Assembly: GCA_041744755.1 (NCBI GenBank)
Contig: JBGTKC010000008.1
Span: forward strand, 1-64,000
Length of the DNA: 64,000 bases
Source: CALDTK01 sp041744755
GTDB lineage: Bacteria > Bacteroidota > Bacteroidia > Chitinophagales > Saprospiraceae
Reading direction: 5' to 3'
This document shows positions 26,711 through 34,865 of the stretch, one piece after another. How positions within the stretch are numbered: position 1 is the stretch's first letter; each line of letters opens with the position of its first letter. Made by a program: the position numbers and the translations under genes. The notes under the pieces are model-generated. The model saw only the letters and a program-made list of their open reading frames with translations, did not search any database and was not told the origin of the DNA.

Positions 26711-29032
26711 TTGCTCATCGAGGAGCCGACCACTCGGGTAGCCCCCGCGCCTGACCTCGAATCCCTCATCCTACGCCCCGTAGCAACGCTCAGTCAACAC
26801 TCTGTGACCACACTTACTGCCCCTCCCGCGACCGCCATCGGTACGTCTTCCAAGGATCTCCACGATGCCCTCGCCAACTACTTCGGGTTTGACGAATTCA
26901 AAGAGCAACAGGAGGAGATCATCCGCTCGGTGCTCAAGCAGCACGACACCTTCGTCATCATGCCCACCGGTGGCGGCAAGAGCCTCTGCTACCAGCTGCC
27001 CGCCCTCATGATGGAGGGGACGGCCCTGGTGATCTCGCCGCTGATCGCACTCATGAAAAATCAGGTAGACGCCATCCGTGGCTTCAGCGAGGACGACGCC
27101 GTGGCGCACTACCTCAACTCCTCCCTCACGAAGGCCCAGGCCAAGGTCGTGCGCGAGGACATCCGCGAGGGCAAAACCAAGATGCTCTACGTCGCGCCGG
27201 AGACCCTCACCAAGGAGGAGAACATCGAGTTCTTCCGCAACACCAACGTGAGCTTCGTCGCCGTCGACGAGGCGCACTGTATTTCGGAGTGGGGACACGA
27301 CTTCCGCCCGGAGTACCGCCGTATCCGCACGATGATCGACGGGATCAACCGCGAGATCCCGATCGTCGCGCTCACGGCCACGGCCACGCCCAAGGTCCAG
27401 ACCGACATCGTGAAGTCGCTGCTCATGCGCGACGAGGACACCTACATCACGAGCTTCAACCGCACCAACCTCCACTACGAGGTGCGCTCGAAGGGCAACA
27501 AGGAGAATACCTTCCGCAACATCATTCAGTACGTGGTCGGCACCAAGGATGCCTCGGGGATCATCTACGTGCAGAGCCGCAAGTCGACCGAGGAGATCGC
27601 GAGTGCGCTGGCCGTCAACGGCGTGAAGGCGCTACCGTATCATGCGGGGCTTGACGCCAAAACCCGTAGCCGCACGCAAGACCTGTTCATCAAGGACGAG
27701 TGTCACGTCATCGTGGCCACAATTGCCTTCGGGATGGGGATCGACAAGCCGAACGTGCGCTTCGTGATCCACTACGACATCCCCAAGTCGATCGAGAACT
27801 ACTACCAGGAGACGGGCCGCGCGGGTCGCGATGGCGTCAAGTCGGATTGCATCTCCTTCTACGCGTATAAGGATGTCCTGCGCCTCGAGAAGTTCCTACG
27901 CGACAAGCCCGTTGCGGAGCGAGAGCTCGGTCGTCAGCTCATCCAGGAGGTTACTGCCTACGCCGAGACGGCCGCCTGCCGCCGCCGCTTCCTGTTGCAC
28001 TACTTCGGCGAGGACTACCCGAAGGAGAACTGCGGACTGTGCGACAACTGCGTGAATCTGAAGCCCCGCCGCGAGGTCAAGGATGAGATGCAGCAGGCGC
28101 TCAAGTCGATCAAGGAGCTGGACCAGAATTACACCATCAACACCTACGTCGACTTTGTCCTGGGCAAGAAGACCAAGGAGATGAAGGATTATCGCTTCGA
28201 CCAGCGCGCCGGCTACGGCGTCGGCAAGTCGCACGACGACATCTTCTGGATTAGTGTCTTCCGCCAGGGCCTGCTCAACGACTTGATCTACAAGGACATC
28301 GAGACCTACGGTCAGCTGTCGGTTACCGAGAAGGGCGAGGCCTACCTCGCGGAGGCCTACTCCATCTCGATTCCGATGAACCACACCTTCGACGGGACGG
28401 ACTCCAATCCGGACCCGGCGCCCCAGCGAGCCGTGGCCCTCGACGAGGAGCTCCACAAGGCGCTCGTCGACCTGCGCAAGAAGGTAGCCCGCGAGAAAGA
28501 CCTCCCACCCTACGTCATCTTCCAGGACCCGTCGATCGAGGACATGGCGACGCAGTATCCGATCTCGCTCGAGGACATGACCAAGATCTCGGGCGTGAGC
28601 CTCGGCAAGGCCAAGAAGTTCGGCGCGCCCTTCCTCAAACTCATCGAAACCTACGTCGAGGAGAACGACATCGACCGCCCGACCGACTTCATCGTCAAGC
28701 AGGTGGCCAACAAGTCGAAGTCCAAGGTGCAGATCATCCAGGCGATCGATAAGAAGATGGACTTGGAGGAGATCGCCACGGTGGTCCAGATGTCGATGGA
28801 CGAGTTGCTCGACGAGCTATCGGCCATCGTGATCTCGGGTACGAAGGTCAATATCGACTACTACATCTCCGAAAACTTGGACGAGTACGTCTGCGAGGAG
28901 GTGCACGACTACTTCATGGAGTCTAAGAACGACGACATCGAGGCAGCTTTCGCGGCCCTGAAGGAGGACGACGTGACGATGGACGAGATTCGAATTTGTA
29001 GGATCAAATTCTTGAGTGACGTGGCCAATTAG
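26711..29032 (+). CDS. recQ: RecQ-family ATP-dependent DNA helicase
   Basis: A 773-residue RecQ helicase that unwinds DNA 3' to 5' in repair and recombination. Visible are the Q-motif region (FGFDEFKEQQEEIIRSVL), Walker A MPTGGGKSLCYQLP, the DEAH box VDEAHCISEWGHDFRPEY, TATATP motif III, motif VI YYQETGRAGRDG, a four-Cys zinc site (CRRRF, then CGLCDNC), an RQC winged helix, and an HRDC-type domain (about residues 580-660) followed by a C-terminal helical extension. The start is uncertain: ATG 26711 adds about 45 weakly conserved residues, and a GTG at 26804 is an alternative. It contains no mini-hairpin repeat over 2.3 kb, although it might be expected to act on such structures. Confidence 0.96.
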   Translation: MLIEEPTTRVAPAPDLESLILRPVATLSQHSVTTLTAPPATAIGTSSKDLHDALANYFGFDEFKEQQEEIIRSVLKQHDTFVIMPTGGGKSLCYQLPALMMEGTALVISPLIALMKNQVDAIRGFSEDDAVAHYLNSSLTKAQAKVVREDIREGKTKMLYVAPETLTKEENIEFFRNTNVSFVAVDEAHCISEWGHDFRPEYRRIRTMIDGINREIPIVALTATATPKVQTDIVKSLLMRDEDTYITSFNRTNLHYEVRSKGNKENTFRNIIQYVVGTKDASGIIYVQSRKSTEEIASALAVNGVKALPYHAGLDAKTRSRTQDLFIKDECHVIVATIAFGMGIDKPNVRFVIHYDIPKSIENYYQETGRAGRDGVKSDCISFYAYKDVLRLEKFLRDKPVAERELGRQLIQEVTAYAETAACRRRFLLHYFGEDYPKENCGLCDNCVNLKPRREVKDEMQQALKSIKELDQNYTINTYVDFVLGKKTKEMKDYRFDQRAGYGVGKSHDDIFWISVFRQGLLNDLIYKDIETYGQLSVTEKGEAYLAEAYSISIPMNHTFDGTDSNPDPAPQRAVALDEELHKALVDLRKKVAREKDLPPYVIFQDPSIEDMATQYPISLEDMTKISGVSLGKAKKFGAPFLKLIETYVEENDIDRPTDFIVKQVANKSKSKVQIIQAIDKKMDLEEIATVVQMSMDELLDELSAIVISGTKVNIDYYISENLDEYVCEEVHDYFMESKNDDIEAAFAALKEDDVTMDEIRICRIKFLSDVAN

Positions 29033-29037
29033 TTTTT

Positions 29038-29125
29038 GGACGCAAGGTCCGCGATAGAGACGCAAGGAGCGCAAAGACTAGTTTGGCCTTGCGTTACTTG
29101 CGTCTCTATCGCCAAACTTGCGTCC
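29038..29125. repeat. Long imperfect inverted repeat between recQ and aroQ
   Basis: GGACGCAAG (29038-29046) pairs with CTTGCGTCC (29117-29125), and GCGATAGAGACGCAAG (29051-29066) pairs exactly with 29097-29112, with a 4-base internal loop between the two blocks. The centre holds further GCAAAG/CTTGCG pairing. The repeated CGCAAG unit resembles intergenic repeats common in Bacteroidota. The right arm contains possible TTG starts for aroQ. Confidence 0.9.
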
Positions 29126-29138
29126 CAAGAAGAAAGCC

Positions 29139-29582
29139 TTGAAGATCTACATCCTCAACGGACCCAACCTCAACCTCGTCGGCCTTCGAGAGCCGGAGGT
29201 GTATGGGTACGTTACGCTCGAAGCATACTTCACTGAGTTAGGTAACTCACTTGCTGGCCGGGCTGAGCTCGTCGTCTTTCAGAGCAACTCGGAGGGCGCC
29301 CTCATCGATCGCCTGCACGAGATCGGCTACGGGGAGGGCGCCGATAACGCCGATGGGGTGGTGGTCAACTTCGGTGGCCTGAGTCATACCTCTATCGCGC
29401 TGGCAGACGCCCTGCGCGCCATTCCGCAGCGGGTGGTCGAGGTGCACATCTCCAACATTTACGCCAGGGAAGGCTTTCGCCAAAACTCGCTCACCGCCGC
29501 GGCCTCTGCGGGCGTGGTGACGGGCCTGGGACTGGAGGGGTACGGGCTGGCATGCGGGTGGTTTTTGCGAAAGCGTGACTGA
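29139..29582 (+). CDS. aroQ: Type II 3-dehydroquinate dehydratase
   Basis: A 147-residue enzyme of the shikimate pathway that dehydrates 3-dehydroquinate. Family blocks are visible: ILNGPNLNLVGLREPEVYG (with catalytic Arg and Tyr), FQSNSEGALID, NFGGLSHTSIALADAL (the family normally has NPGAYTHTS), and EVHISNIYAREGFRQNS (with catalytic His and Arg residues). I place the start at TTG 29139, giving MKIYILNGPN, the usual N terminus; a TTG at 29118 would start inside the inverted repeat. A mini-hairpin copy at 29472 encodes GFRQN, where homologues have EFRHH; the essential Arg is kept. A second, variant copy (29561) encodes the last residues, FLRKRD. Activity is probably kept. Confidence 0.92.
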   Translation: MKIYILNGPNLNLVGLREPEVYGYVTLEAYFTELGNSLAGRAELVVFQSNSEGALIDRLHEIGYGEGADNADGVVVNFGGLSHTSIALADALRAIPQRVVEVHISNIYAREGFRQNSLTAAASAGVVTGLGLEGYGLACGWFLRKRD

Positions 29583-29588
29583 CCTACG

Positions 29589-30155
29589 CTAGTACCGCCG
29601 CCCCCCGTCCCGCTCCACCTCCGCCGGCGGCACCCCCCCGCCCACGACCAGCAAGTAAGGTTTGCCCTGTCCCACGAGCCGCGTCTTGTACCGGCCTACC
29701 GTCCCGTACGCGAACATTGCCCCGCTCACCACCGCCGCCCCGGTGATGAAGCCGCGCTGCCGCATGCGCACCTGCTCGTCCGCCAGGGCCGCGATCGAGA
29801 TGATCACGACGTTGACGAGGCCCTGGACCCGGAGGTAGTCCTTGAGGGTTTTGCGGTTCTCGAACCGGATAGCCGCAATGTCGCTGAGCTTGATCAGGTT
29901 TTCGCCGAGCAGTATCGCTCCGGCTTCAGGGTAGAGTTGCTTAATGCGTAGCGGGAAGAACTCGTCCTCCCCCCGGAAGCGGACGTTGATCTCTTCGCCG
30001 AGCCTGAAAGTCAGCGAGCGCTTGACTGTCGGACCCTGCATTATGAGGAAGTCTTGCGGAACCTGAGCTTTCGCCAAAACGCTCACAACGCACAGCGCGG
30101 CCACGCTAGCTATGAGACGAAAGCGGTATCGAGACGTCGGAGCAGTTTGCGCCAT
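29589..30155 (-). CDS. Exported protein of unknown function
   Basis: A 188-residue protein with a signal peptide ending SVLAKAQ, where the VLAKA cleavage region is itself encoded by a mini-hairpin copy (30066-30080). After cleavage comes a beta-rich part (VKRSLTFRLGEEINVRFRGEDEFF, IKLSDIAAIRFENRK) and then a possible membrane segment (about residues 110-155: VNVVIISIAALA and GFITGAAVVSGAMFAYGTVG). I do not recognise a named domain, but the pattern resembles Bacteroidota exported proteins that follow rnpA. Its start overlaps the 3' end of rnpA by 46 bp, so the two are probably translationally coupled. It may work at the cell envelope. Confidence 0.75.
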   Translation of the reverse strand: MAQTAPTSRYRFRLIASVAALCVVSVLAKAQVPQDFLIMQGPTVKRSLTFRLGEEINVRFRGEDEFFPLRIKQLYPEAGAILLGENLIKLSDIAAIRFENRKTLKDYLRVQGLVNVVIISIAALADEQVRMRQRGFITGAAVVSGAMFAYGTVGRYKTRLVGQGKPYLLVVGGGVPPAEVERDGGRRY

Positions 30156-30505
30156 GTGCGGTGGAGGAGGGCTTGGTCGGGCAGGTCCCGGCCGGTAAAG
30201 ATGAGCAGGCCTTCTAGGGCGGTGCCGCGCGACTGGAGGAACCCGTAAAAGTGGACCTTCTGCAAACGATATGCCTCGCGCATTCGCCGCTTGACGAAGT
30301 TGCGGTCGTGCGCGCGGCGGAAGGCCCGCTTCGGGGCCACAAACCCTATCCGCGCCGCGGGCTGGCCCTCAACCACGGGGACGAACCGGTACACGAGCCG
30401 CAGCGGGTATGCCTTCTCGGACAGCCCACCCTTGAATAGCGCCTCGATCGCGGCGCGCGACTTGAGTCGCTCTTCAGCGCAGAGCCCGGCGTCAAAATAT
30501 TTCAC
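30110..30505 (-). CDS. rnpA: Ribonuclease P protein component
   Basis: The 131-residue basic protein subunit of RNase P, which helps the RNA subunit cut tRNA 5' leaders. The family signature is visible in the centre: RIGFVAPKRAFRRAHDRNFVKRRMREAYR, with the basic RNR-like helix (here DRNFVKRRMRE). The N-terminal substrate groove starts LKSRAAIEALFKGG. It begins at GTG 30505, with a CACTTTG -7-like box just upstream (30509-30515 on the complementary strand). It overlaps the next gene by 46 bp. The usual neighbour rpmH is not present here, as is common in Bacteroidota. Confidence 0.93.
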   Translation of the reverse strand: MKYFDAGLCAEERLKSRAAIEALFKGGLSEKAYPLRLVYRFVPVVEGQPAARIGFVAPKRAFRRAHDRNFVKRRMREAYRLQKVHFYGFLQSRGTALEGLLIFTGRDLPDQALLHRTWRKLLRRLDTAFVS

Positions 30506-30564
30506 GCCGCAAAGTGTGCAATTTCCAGGTAGTGCTGGTCTTAATACAAAATGTTTGATTCGAG

Positions 30565-31668
30565 ATGAAGATCGTTATCCCCCAACCCACGGCTCGCGTG
30601 TCCGAAATGCCTACGGCGCCACCGACGCCAAGTCTGGCTTTAGCCAAAACATCCCCCGCGCCTACTGACTCCGCGCTTACTCCTGTCGAAGGGTTTCTCG
30701 AGGGTCTTACCTCAGCGAGCACTTCGCCGAGCCAACCCCCGAGCGCACGTCGCGGATCCCAGCGGGGTCAAACGACGTGTAGTCCTGGGTCGAACAGGTC
30801 CAGACCAAGAAAAAACCGCGCTCAAAGCTCTCCAGAAACCCTAAGCAGACAAGTGACTTACGACCACAGGCAAAGAGAGACGAGCCTCCAGAAAAGCCTT
30901 CCCGAGACGGTCACGCCAGCTTCTCTGCCCGCAGTGACGCCGCCAGTCCCGCAGGCCACATCTACTACTTCCGGGCCGCACCCGAAGCTTACTGTCAAAA
31001 ACTGGCACCGCGATGAACAGCCCCGCGAGCGGCTCATGACCCACGGCGCCGAGGCGCTTGCGACCAGTGAACTCCTCGCCATCCTCCTACGCACGGGTGC
31101 CCTGGGCCACTCCGTCGTCGACGTGGCGCGTGACCTGCTCCATCGCTGCGACGGCAGCCTCCGCGGCCTGAGCCGCCTCAAGTACCAGGACATCGCCGAG
31201 GCCCACGGCATCGGACCCGCGAAGGCCGTCGCCCTCGTGGCCGCCCTCGAGCTCGGCAAGCGCTGGACCGTGGAGGCCGACCGCGACCATACGCTACTGC
31301 TGGGTAGCAAGGTAGCCTACGAGATCGTCGCCCCACTGCTGCGCGACCTCCCCCACGAGGAGTGCTGGGTGTTGCTCACCAACAACGCCAGCCGATTCAT
31401 CGGCCGCGAGCGTATCAGCACCGGCAGCGTCGACGGTACCATCGTCGACGTGCGCAGCGTCATGGCCTGCGCCCTGCGCAATAACGCGAGCGGTTTCGTC
31501 ATCGCCCACAATCACCCAAGCCACAGCCTCAACCCCAGCCAGGCCGATATCCACCTCACCAACGCCCTTGCCGAGGCCAGTAAACTCATGAACCTCGCTA
31601 TGCAGGATCATATCATCGTGGCTGGTAATCGGTACTACAGCTTTCGGGACAGCAAACTGCTGAAGTGA
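30565..31668 (+). CDS. radC: RadC-family JAB/MPN protein with a long disordered N terminus
   Basis: The C-terminal about 225 residues are a standard RadC protein: LTVKNWHRDEQPRERLMTHG, the ELLAILLRTGALGHSVVDVA block, a helix-hairpin-helix (IAEAHGIGPAKAVALVAALELGKR), and the JAMM metal motif HNHPSHSLNPSQADIHLT. RadC proteins were linked to DNA repair, but the role is doubted. Unusually, about 140 residues rich in Pro, Ser, Thr and Gln precede the domain, without family resemblance. They carry a variant mini-hairpin (30636, loop changed to TTTA on + with stem kept). The real start may lie further inside, so the extension could be an annotation artefact, but no better ATG exists near the domain. 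Confidence 0.88.
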   Translation: MKIVIPQPTARVSEMPTAPPTPSLALAKTSPAPTDSALTPVEGFLEGLTSASTSPSQPPSARRGSQRGQTTCSPGSNRSRPRKNRAQSSPETLSRQVTYDHRQRETSLQKSLPETVTPASLPAVTPPVPQATSTTSGPHPKLTVKNWHRDEQPRERLMTHGAEALATSELLAILLRTGALGHSVVDVARDLLHRCDGSLRGLSRLKYQDIAEAHGIGPAKAVALVAALELGKRWTVEADRDHTLLLGSKVAYEIVAPLLRDLPHEECWVLLTNNASRFIGRERISTGSVDGTIVDVRSVMACALRNNASGFVIAHNHPSHSLNPSQADIHLTNALAEASKLMNLAMQDHIIVAGNRYYSFRDSKLLK

Positions 31669-31695
31669 TTCTGGAGGAGCCGTACGGACCTAATC

Positions 31696-32214
31696 TTAGT
31701 CCGTATACCGCACGGCCGTAATAGTAAGCTGGTCCACCCTCGCTCCGAGACGAAGCTCGGCGACCTCCCCGACACGTTTGCCCAGCAGCGCCTCCGCCAG
31801 TGGCGAGAGGAAGCTCACGCGCTTCTCCTTGATGTTGGCCTCGTCCACCCCGACGATGTAGACGTGCGTCGATTTGGCGGGTTTTGGCGGAAGCTGCATC
31901 TGCAAATAATCGACCCGAGCCCCGAATCGTACCTCGTGAGAATTGACGTCGTCCGGCTCGACGAGCCGGGCGCTCGCGATGCGGTCGCTCAGTTGGATCA
32001 GTTTGGCGGCGAGCACCCCCATCGTGCGTCGGCCCTCGCCGCTGGTGGCGTCGGGGATGGCGGCGCGATCGGCTTCGAGCATGTCGCGCTCCCCGTGGAG
32101 TAGGGCCAAGCCGCGTGGGGTGACGTAGTTCACGGTACCTGTGGGCAGCGCGGCGCGGGGCGCCACAAACGGCGCCTCCTCCTGGTCGCTCTCCTTGACG
32201 AACCCTCGGGACAT
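31696..32214 (-). CDS. GreA/GreB-family transcription elongation factor
   Basis: A 172-residue protein with the N-terminal coiled coil (about residues 30-95: YVTPRGLALLHGERDMLEADRA through IQLSDRIASARLVE) and the C-terminal FKBP-like Gre domain (VRFGARVDYLQMQ, YIVGVDEANIKEKRVSFLSPLAEALLGKRVGE). Gre factors rescue backtracked RNA polymerase. The coiled-coil tip usually has acidic residues; here it is not obvious, so it may be a regulatory relative. The start at 32214 (MSRGFVKESD) lies just 1 bp after the stop codon of the DUF1622 gene, a tight operon. The copy at 31881 is antisense, with a GGAA loop, read as MQLPPKPAKS between the domains. No gene symbol is given because GreA and GreB cannot be told apart. 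Confidence 0.88.
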   Translation of the reverse strand: MSRGFVKESDQEEAPFVAPRAALPTGTVNYVTPRGLALLHGERDMLEADRAAIPDATSGEGRRTMGVLAAKLIQLSDRIASARLVEPDDVNSHEVRFGARVDYLQMQLPPKPAKSTHVYIVGVDEANIKEKRVSFLSPLAEALLGKRVGEVAELRLGARVDQLTITAVRYTD

Positions 32215-32215
32215 G

Positions 32216-32626
32216 TTAGGGGCGTATTTGCGGACTAGGTTTAGCGAGGGCGGAGCCATCGGACTCGTCCATCATGCCCCTCCCTTTGCCGGTCTGTTTG
32301 GTTTGCCACGGCCACCTGCCGTCGAGTTCGACCTCGAGGGAGAAGCTGAGGAAGGTCCGGATGAGGACCACGATTCCGAGGACGGCCACGTTCTGCAGGG
32401 TGGGCTCGGTGGTGACGGTCATGATGATGTCGGCGGCCACGAGGACCTCTAGACCGAGCAAGATCGCCTTGCCGACCTGCTGGCGCATCGTAGCGTAGGC
32501 GCCGTCTTGGCGGAGCCGCGTGGCGAAGTTGACGAGCGCAAACAAAAGGCCCACGACGATGATCCCGACTCCGATGATCTCGATCCCGCGCGAGACGTAG
32601 TGAATGTATTTGGATGCGTGCTCCAT
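32216..32626 (-). CDS. DUF1622 membrane protein
   Basis: A 136-residue inner-membrane protein with three hydrophobic helices (about residues 10-35, 48-70 and 80-100): IHYVSRGIEIIGVGIIVVGL, a cytoplasmic RLRQDGAYATMRQQVGKAIL segment, LGLEVLVAADIIMTV, and VAVLGIVVLIRTFLSFSLEVELDGRWPW. This matches the DUF1622 family exactly in length and order; its function is unknown. The start at 32626 gives MEHASKYIHYVSRG. It precedes the Gre-family gene with a 1-bp gap, so both are probably in one mRNA. The C-terminal tail is charged and variable. Confidence 0.9.
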   Translation of the reverse strand: MEHASKYIHYVSRGIEIIGVGIIVVGLLFALVNFATRLRQDGAYATMRQQVGKAILLGLEVLVAADIIMTVTTEPTLQNVAVLGIVVLIRTFLSFSLEVELDGRWPWQTKQTGKGRGMMDESDGSALAKPSPQIRP

Positions 32627-32679
32627 ATCGTATGTGTAGCGCCCAAGCGACCGTAGCGGTTTAGCCTGGCCTTTGAGGC

Positions 32680-33825
32680 TTACAGCCGCACCCAGCCCTG
32701 CCGTTCGTTGCTCTGCAAAATCGCATCGCATAGCACCAGCTCCCGGTGCCCGTCCTCGAAGCTCGCGAAGTGCGGTCCGCCGTCGGGCGTCTTGCCGAGG
32801 ACAGCGTCGTAAAAGCTCCGGAAGCACTGCTTGAAGGTGTCCGGGAATCCCTCGTTGTGGCCGCCGGGGTAGTTGATGTACCGGCTCGCGGTACCGGTCA
32901 TGAGGCCCGGGTCTTTGAGGAGGAGCTGGCTGAGCTCCCCGCGCTTGCCGATGACTAGCTCGTTTGGGCGCTCGGAATTGAACTCGTACGCGGCGTCCTG
33001 GGTGGCGATGTCGTAAGTGAGGCGATTCTTATGGCCGGCGCTCACCTGCGTCACGAAGAGCTGTCCGCGGGCGCCGCCTTTGAACTTGAAGAGGATACTG
33101 GCGCAGTCGTCGGTGGTCACGTCGATCGTCTCGGTCTCCTGGGCGACGGGGGCGTCCCCGGTGAAGGTGCGGACCTCGCCGATCGGTCGTTTGCGCTGCG
33201 GGTGCACGGTGGTTAGGTCGGCCAGGATGGCCTCGACCTCGAGCCCGGTCACGAAGTGAACTAGGTCGAGCCAGTGGGTCCCGATGTCGGAGACCGCGCG
33301 CAGGGCGCCGCCCTGGTCGGCCAGCACGCGCCAATTGTAGTCGGTGTCGTACAGCAGCCAGTCCTGCTGGTAACCACCGGTCACCGAGAACACACGCGTG
33401 CCGGCGGCGGCGAGGCGGTCCTTGACCTCGAGGTTAATCGGGTAAAAACGCAGATTGTAGTTGACGCCAGCCACCACGTCGGTGGCCTTCGCCAGGGCGA
33501 CCAGCTCCGCGCTCTGTGCCGAGGTCATGGCCAGGGGCTTCTCGCACATCACGTGCTTGCCGGCGGCGAGGGCCTGTTTGACCATCGGGTAATGGAGCAC
33601 GTTGGGTACCGCCAGGTGAACGGCGTCGACCTCGTCGTCGGCGAGGAGCTCCTCGAAGGTGGCGTAGGCGTGGGCGAGGCCGAGGGTGGTGCAGGCGCTC
33701 TCGGATTCCTCGAGGTCCTTGCCGAGTAGACCCTTGACGCGAATCCCGAGGCGGCGCAGGCCCTCGACGTGGACAGGACCGATGAAGCCGGCTCCGGCGA
33801 CGGCGACGGTGATGGTGGAGTACAT
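32680..33825 (-). CDS. Gfo/Idh/MocA-family oxidoreductase
   Basis: A 381-residue dehydrogenase with an N-terminal Rossmann fold (TVAVAGAGFIGPVHVEGLRRLG) that binds NAD(P), the conserved CEKPLAMTSAQSAELV motif with the catalytic Lys, and a C-terminal alpha/beta domain (YNLRFYPINLEVKDRL and SDIGTHWLDLVHFVTG, with the His that is often catalytic). Such enzymes oxidise or reduce sugars and inositols. There is no signal peptide, so it is cytoplasmic. The start at 33825 (MYSTITVAVAGAG) is clear; a longer open frame upstream is a shadow. No sugar gene is adjacent. No mini-hairpin copy is inside. The substrate is unknown. Confidence 0.93.
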   Translation of the reverse strand: MYSTITVAVAGAGFIGPVHVEGLRRLGIRVKGLLGKDLEESESACTTLGLAHAYATFEELLADDEVDAVHLAVPNVLHYPMVKQALAAGKHVMCEKPLAMTSAQSAELVALAKATDVVAGVNYNLRFYPINLEVKDRLAAAGTRVFSVTGGYQQDWLLYDTDYNWRVLADQGGALRAVSDIGTHWLDLVHFVTGLEVEAILADLTTVHPQRKRPIGEVRTFTGDAPVAQETETIDVTTDDCASILFKFKGGARGQLFVTQVSAGHKNRLTYDIATQDAAYEFNSERPNELVIGKRGELSQLLLKDPGLMTGTASRYINYPGGHNEGFPDTFKQCFRSFYDAVLGKTPDGGPHFASFEDGHRELVLCDAILQSNERQGWVRL

Positions 33826-33935
33826 GCGGTGCGGAGGTTTGAGGTGGGTGGCATAGATACGCGTCCGGCGCGTGTCTTGCGAATTGGAGTTCGAGGGAGC
33901 CACCGGGGCGCGTGGAAAATATTTTACGCGGCCAC

Positions 33936-33990
33936 TTGCACAGTTCAGCGAACAAGTAGTACTATTGCAGTGTACTAGACAAGTAGTACA
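33936..33990 (+). promoter_or_regulatory. Promoter and inverted-repeat operator of the ABC/GntR operon
   Basis: A TTG (-33) at 33936-33938 and TACTATTG (-7) at 33960-33967 are separated by 21 bases. A perfect inverted repeat TGTACTA-N6-TAGTACA lies at 33971-33990, directly before the ATG at 33993, and a direct copy of its right half, ACAAGTAGTAC, overlaps the -7 box (33952-33962). This is the layout expected for a YtrA-type GntR repressor that controls its own operon. Confidence 0.7.
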
Positions 33991-33992
33991 CC

Positions 33993-34862
33993 ATGACAGA
34001 ATCACTGATCCACCTCCACGACCTCGAGTTCGGCTACCGCAAGGCGCAGACCCTCTTCGAGCACCTCTCCCTGCGCATCGACCGCGGCGGCATCTACGGA
34101 TTGCTCGGGCGTAACGGCGCCGGCAAGTCCACCTTGCTGAAGCTGATCACCGGCTGCCTCCGGCCGACGGCCGGTCGCGCCGATCTCTTCGGCCGCCCAG
34201 CGTTCGAACGGCACGCCGTCGACCTCCAGCGGCTCTACTTCCTCCCGGAGCAGGTGTACCTACCGGCCCGCTCTTGGCAGGTTTTGGCGAAAGCCTACGG
34301 ACCGTTCTACCCCAACTTCGACGACGGCGCCTTTCGGCAAAACCTAGAGGCCTTCGAGGTGCCCACCGATCGGAAGCTCACGAAACTCTCGCTCGGGCAG
34401 CAGAAGAAGGGCCTGATCAGCTTCGCCCTGGCCTGCAACACCGAACTGCTCGTCATGGACGAGCCCACCAACGGCCTCGACATCCCGAGCAAGGCGCAGT
34501 TCCGCAGCATCCTCGCCGAGGCGGCCTCGGATGAGCGCGCGATCGTGGTCTCGACCCACCAGGTCCGCGACCTCGCCGGGCTCATCGACCCGATCATCGT
34601 CGTCGAGAGCGGTAGCGTCATCGCGCAGCTCGACCTGCAGACCGTGAGTGAGGTGCTGTCGTTCGACCTCGTCTCGTCGCTACGCCCCCCGGCCGACGCC
34701 CTGTACGCCGAGCGCGTGCCCGGGGGCCACTACGTGGTCCGCGTCAACGTCGACGGCCGCCACACGGAGCCCGACCTCGAGGTGCTCTTCAACGCCATCA
34801 CCCGCCGGCAGAGCCCCGTGCTCGAAGCCCTGCGCACCGCCCACCAACCCCACAACGCCTAA
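33993..34862 (+). CDS. ABC transporter ATP-binding protein
   Basis: A 289-residue ATPase with Walker A GLLGRNGAGKSTLLKL, signature KLSLGQQKKGL, Walker B LLVMDEPTNGLD and the H-loop STHQ. The C-terminal about 70 residues form an extra domain. It is the first gene of an operon with a permease and a GntR regulator, the common Bacteroidota/Firmicutes YtrA-type arrangement linked to cell-envelope stress or antimicrobial response. Two mini-hairpin copies in opposite orientation (34281 forward, 34329 reverse, 48 bp apart) encode VLAKA and FRQN in the helical subdomain of the ATPase, a variable part. Apart from this it has the expected family length. Confidence 0.95.
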   Translation: MTESLIHLHDLEFGYRKAQTLFEHLSLRIDRGGIYGLLGRNGAGKSTLLKLITGCLRPTAGRADLFGRPAFERHAVDLQRLYFLPEQVYLPARSWQVLAKAYGPFYPNFDDGAFRQNLEAFEVPTDRKLTKLSLGQQKKGLISFALACNTELLVMDEPTNGLDIPSKAQFRSILAEAASDERAIVVSTHQVRDLAGLIDPIIVVESGSVIAQLDLQTVSEVLSFDLVSSLRPPADALYAERVPGGHYVVRVNVDGRHTEPDLEVLFNAITRRQSPVLEALRTAHQPHNA

Positions 34863-34865
34863 GCC

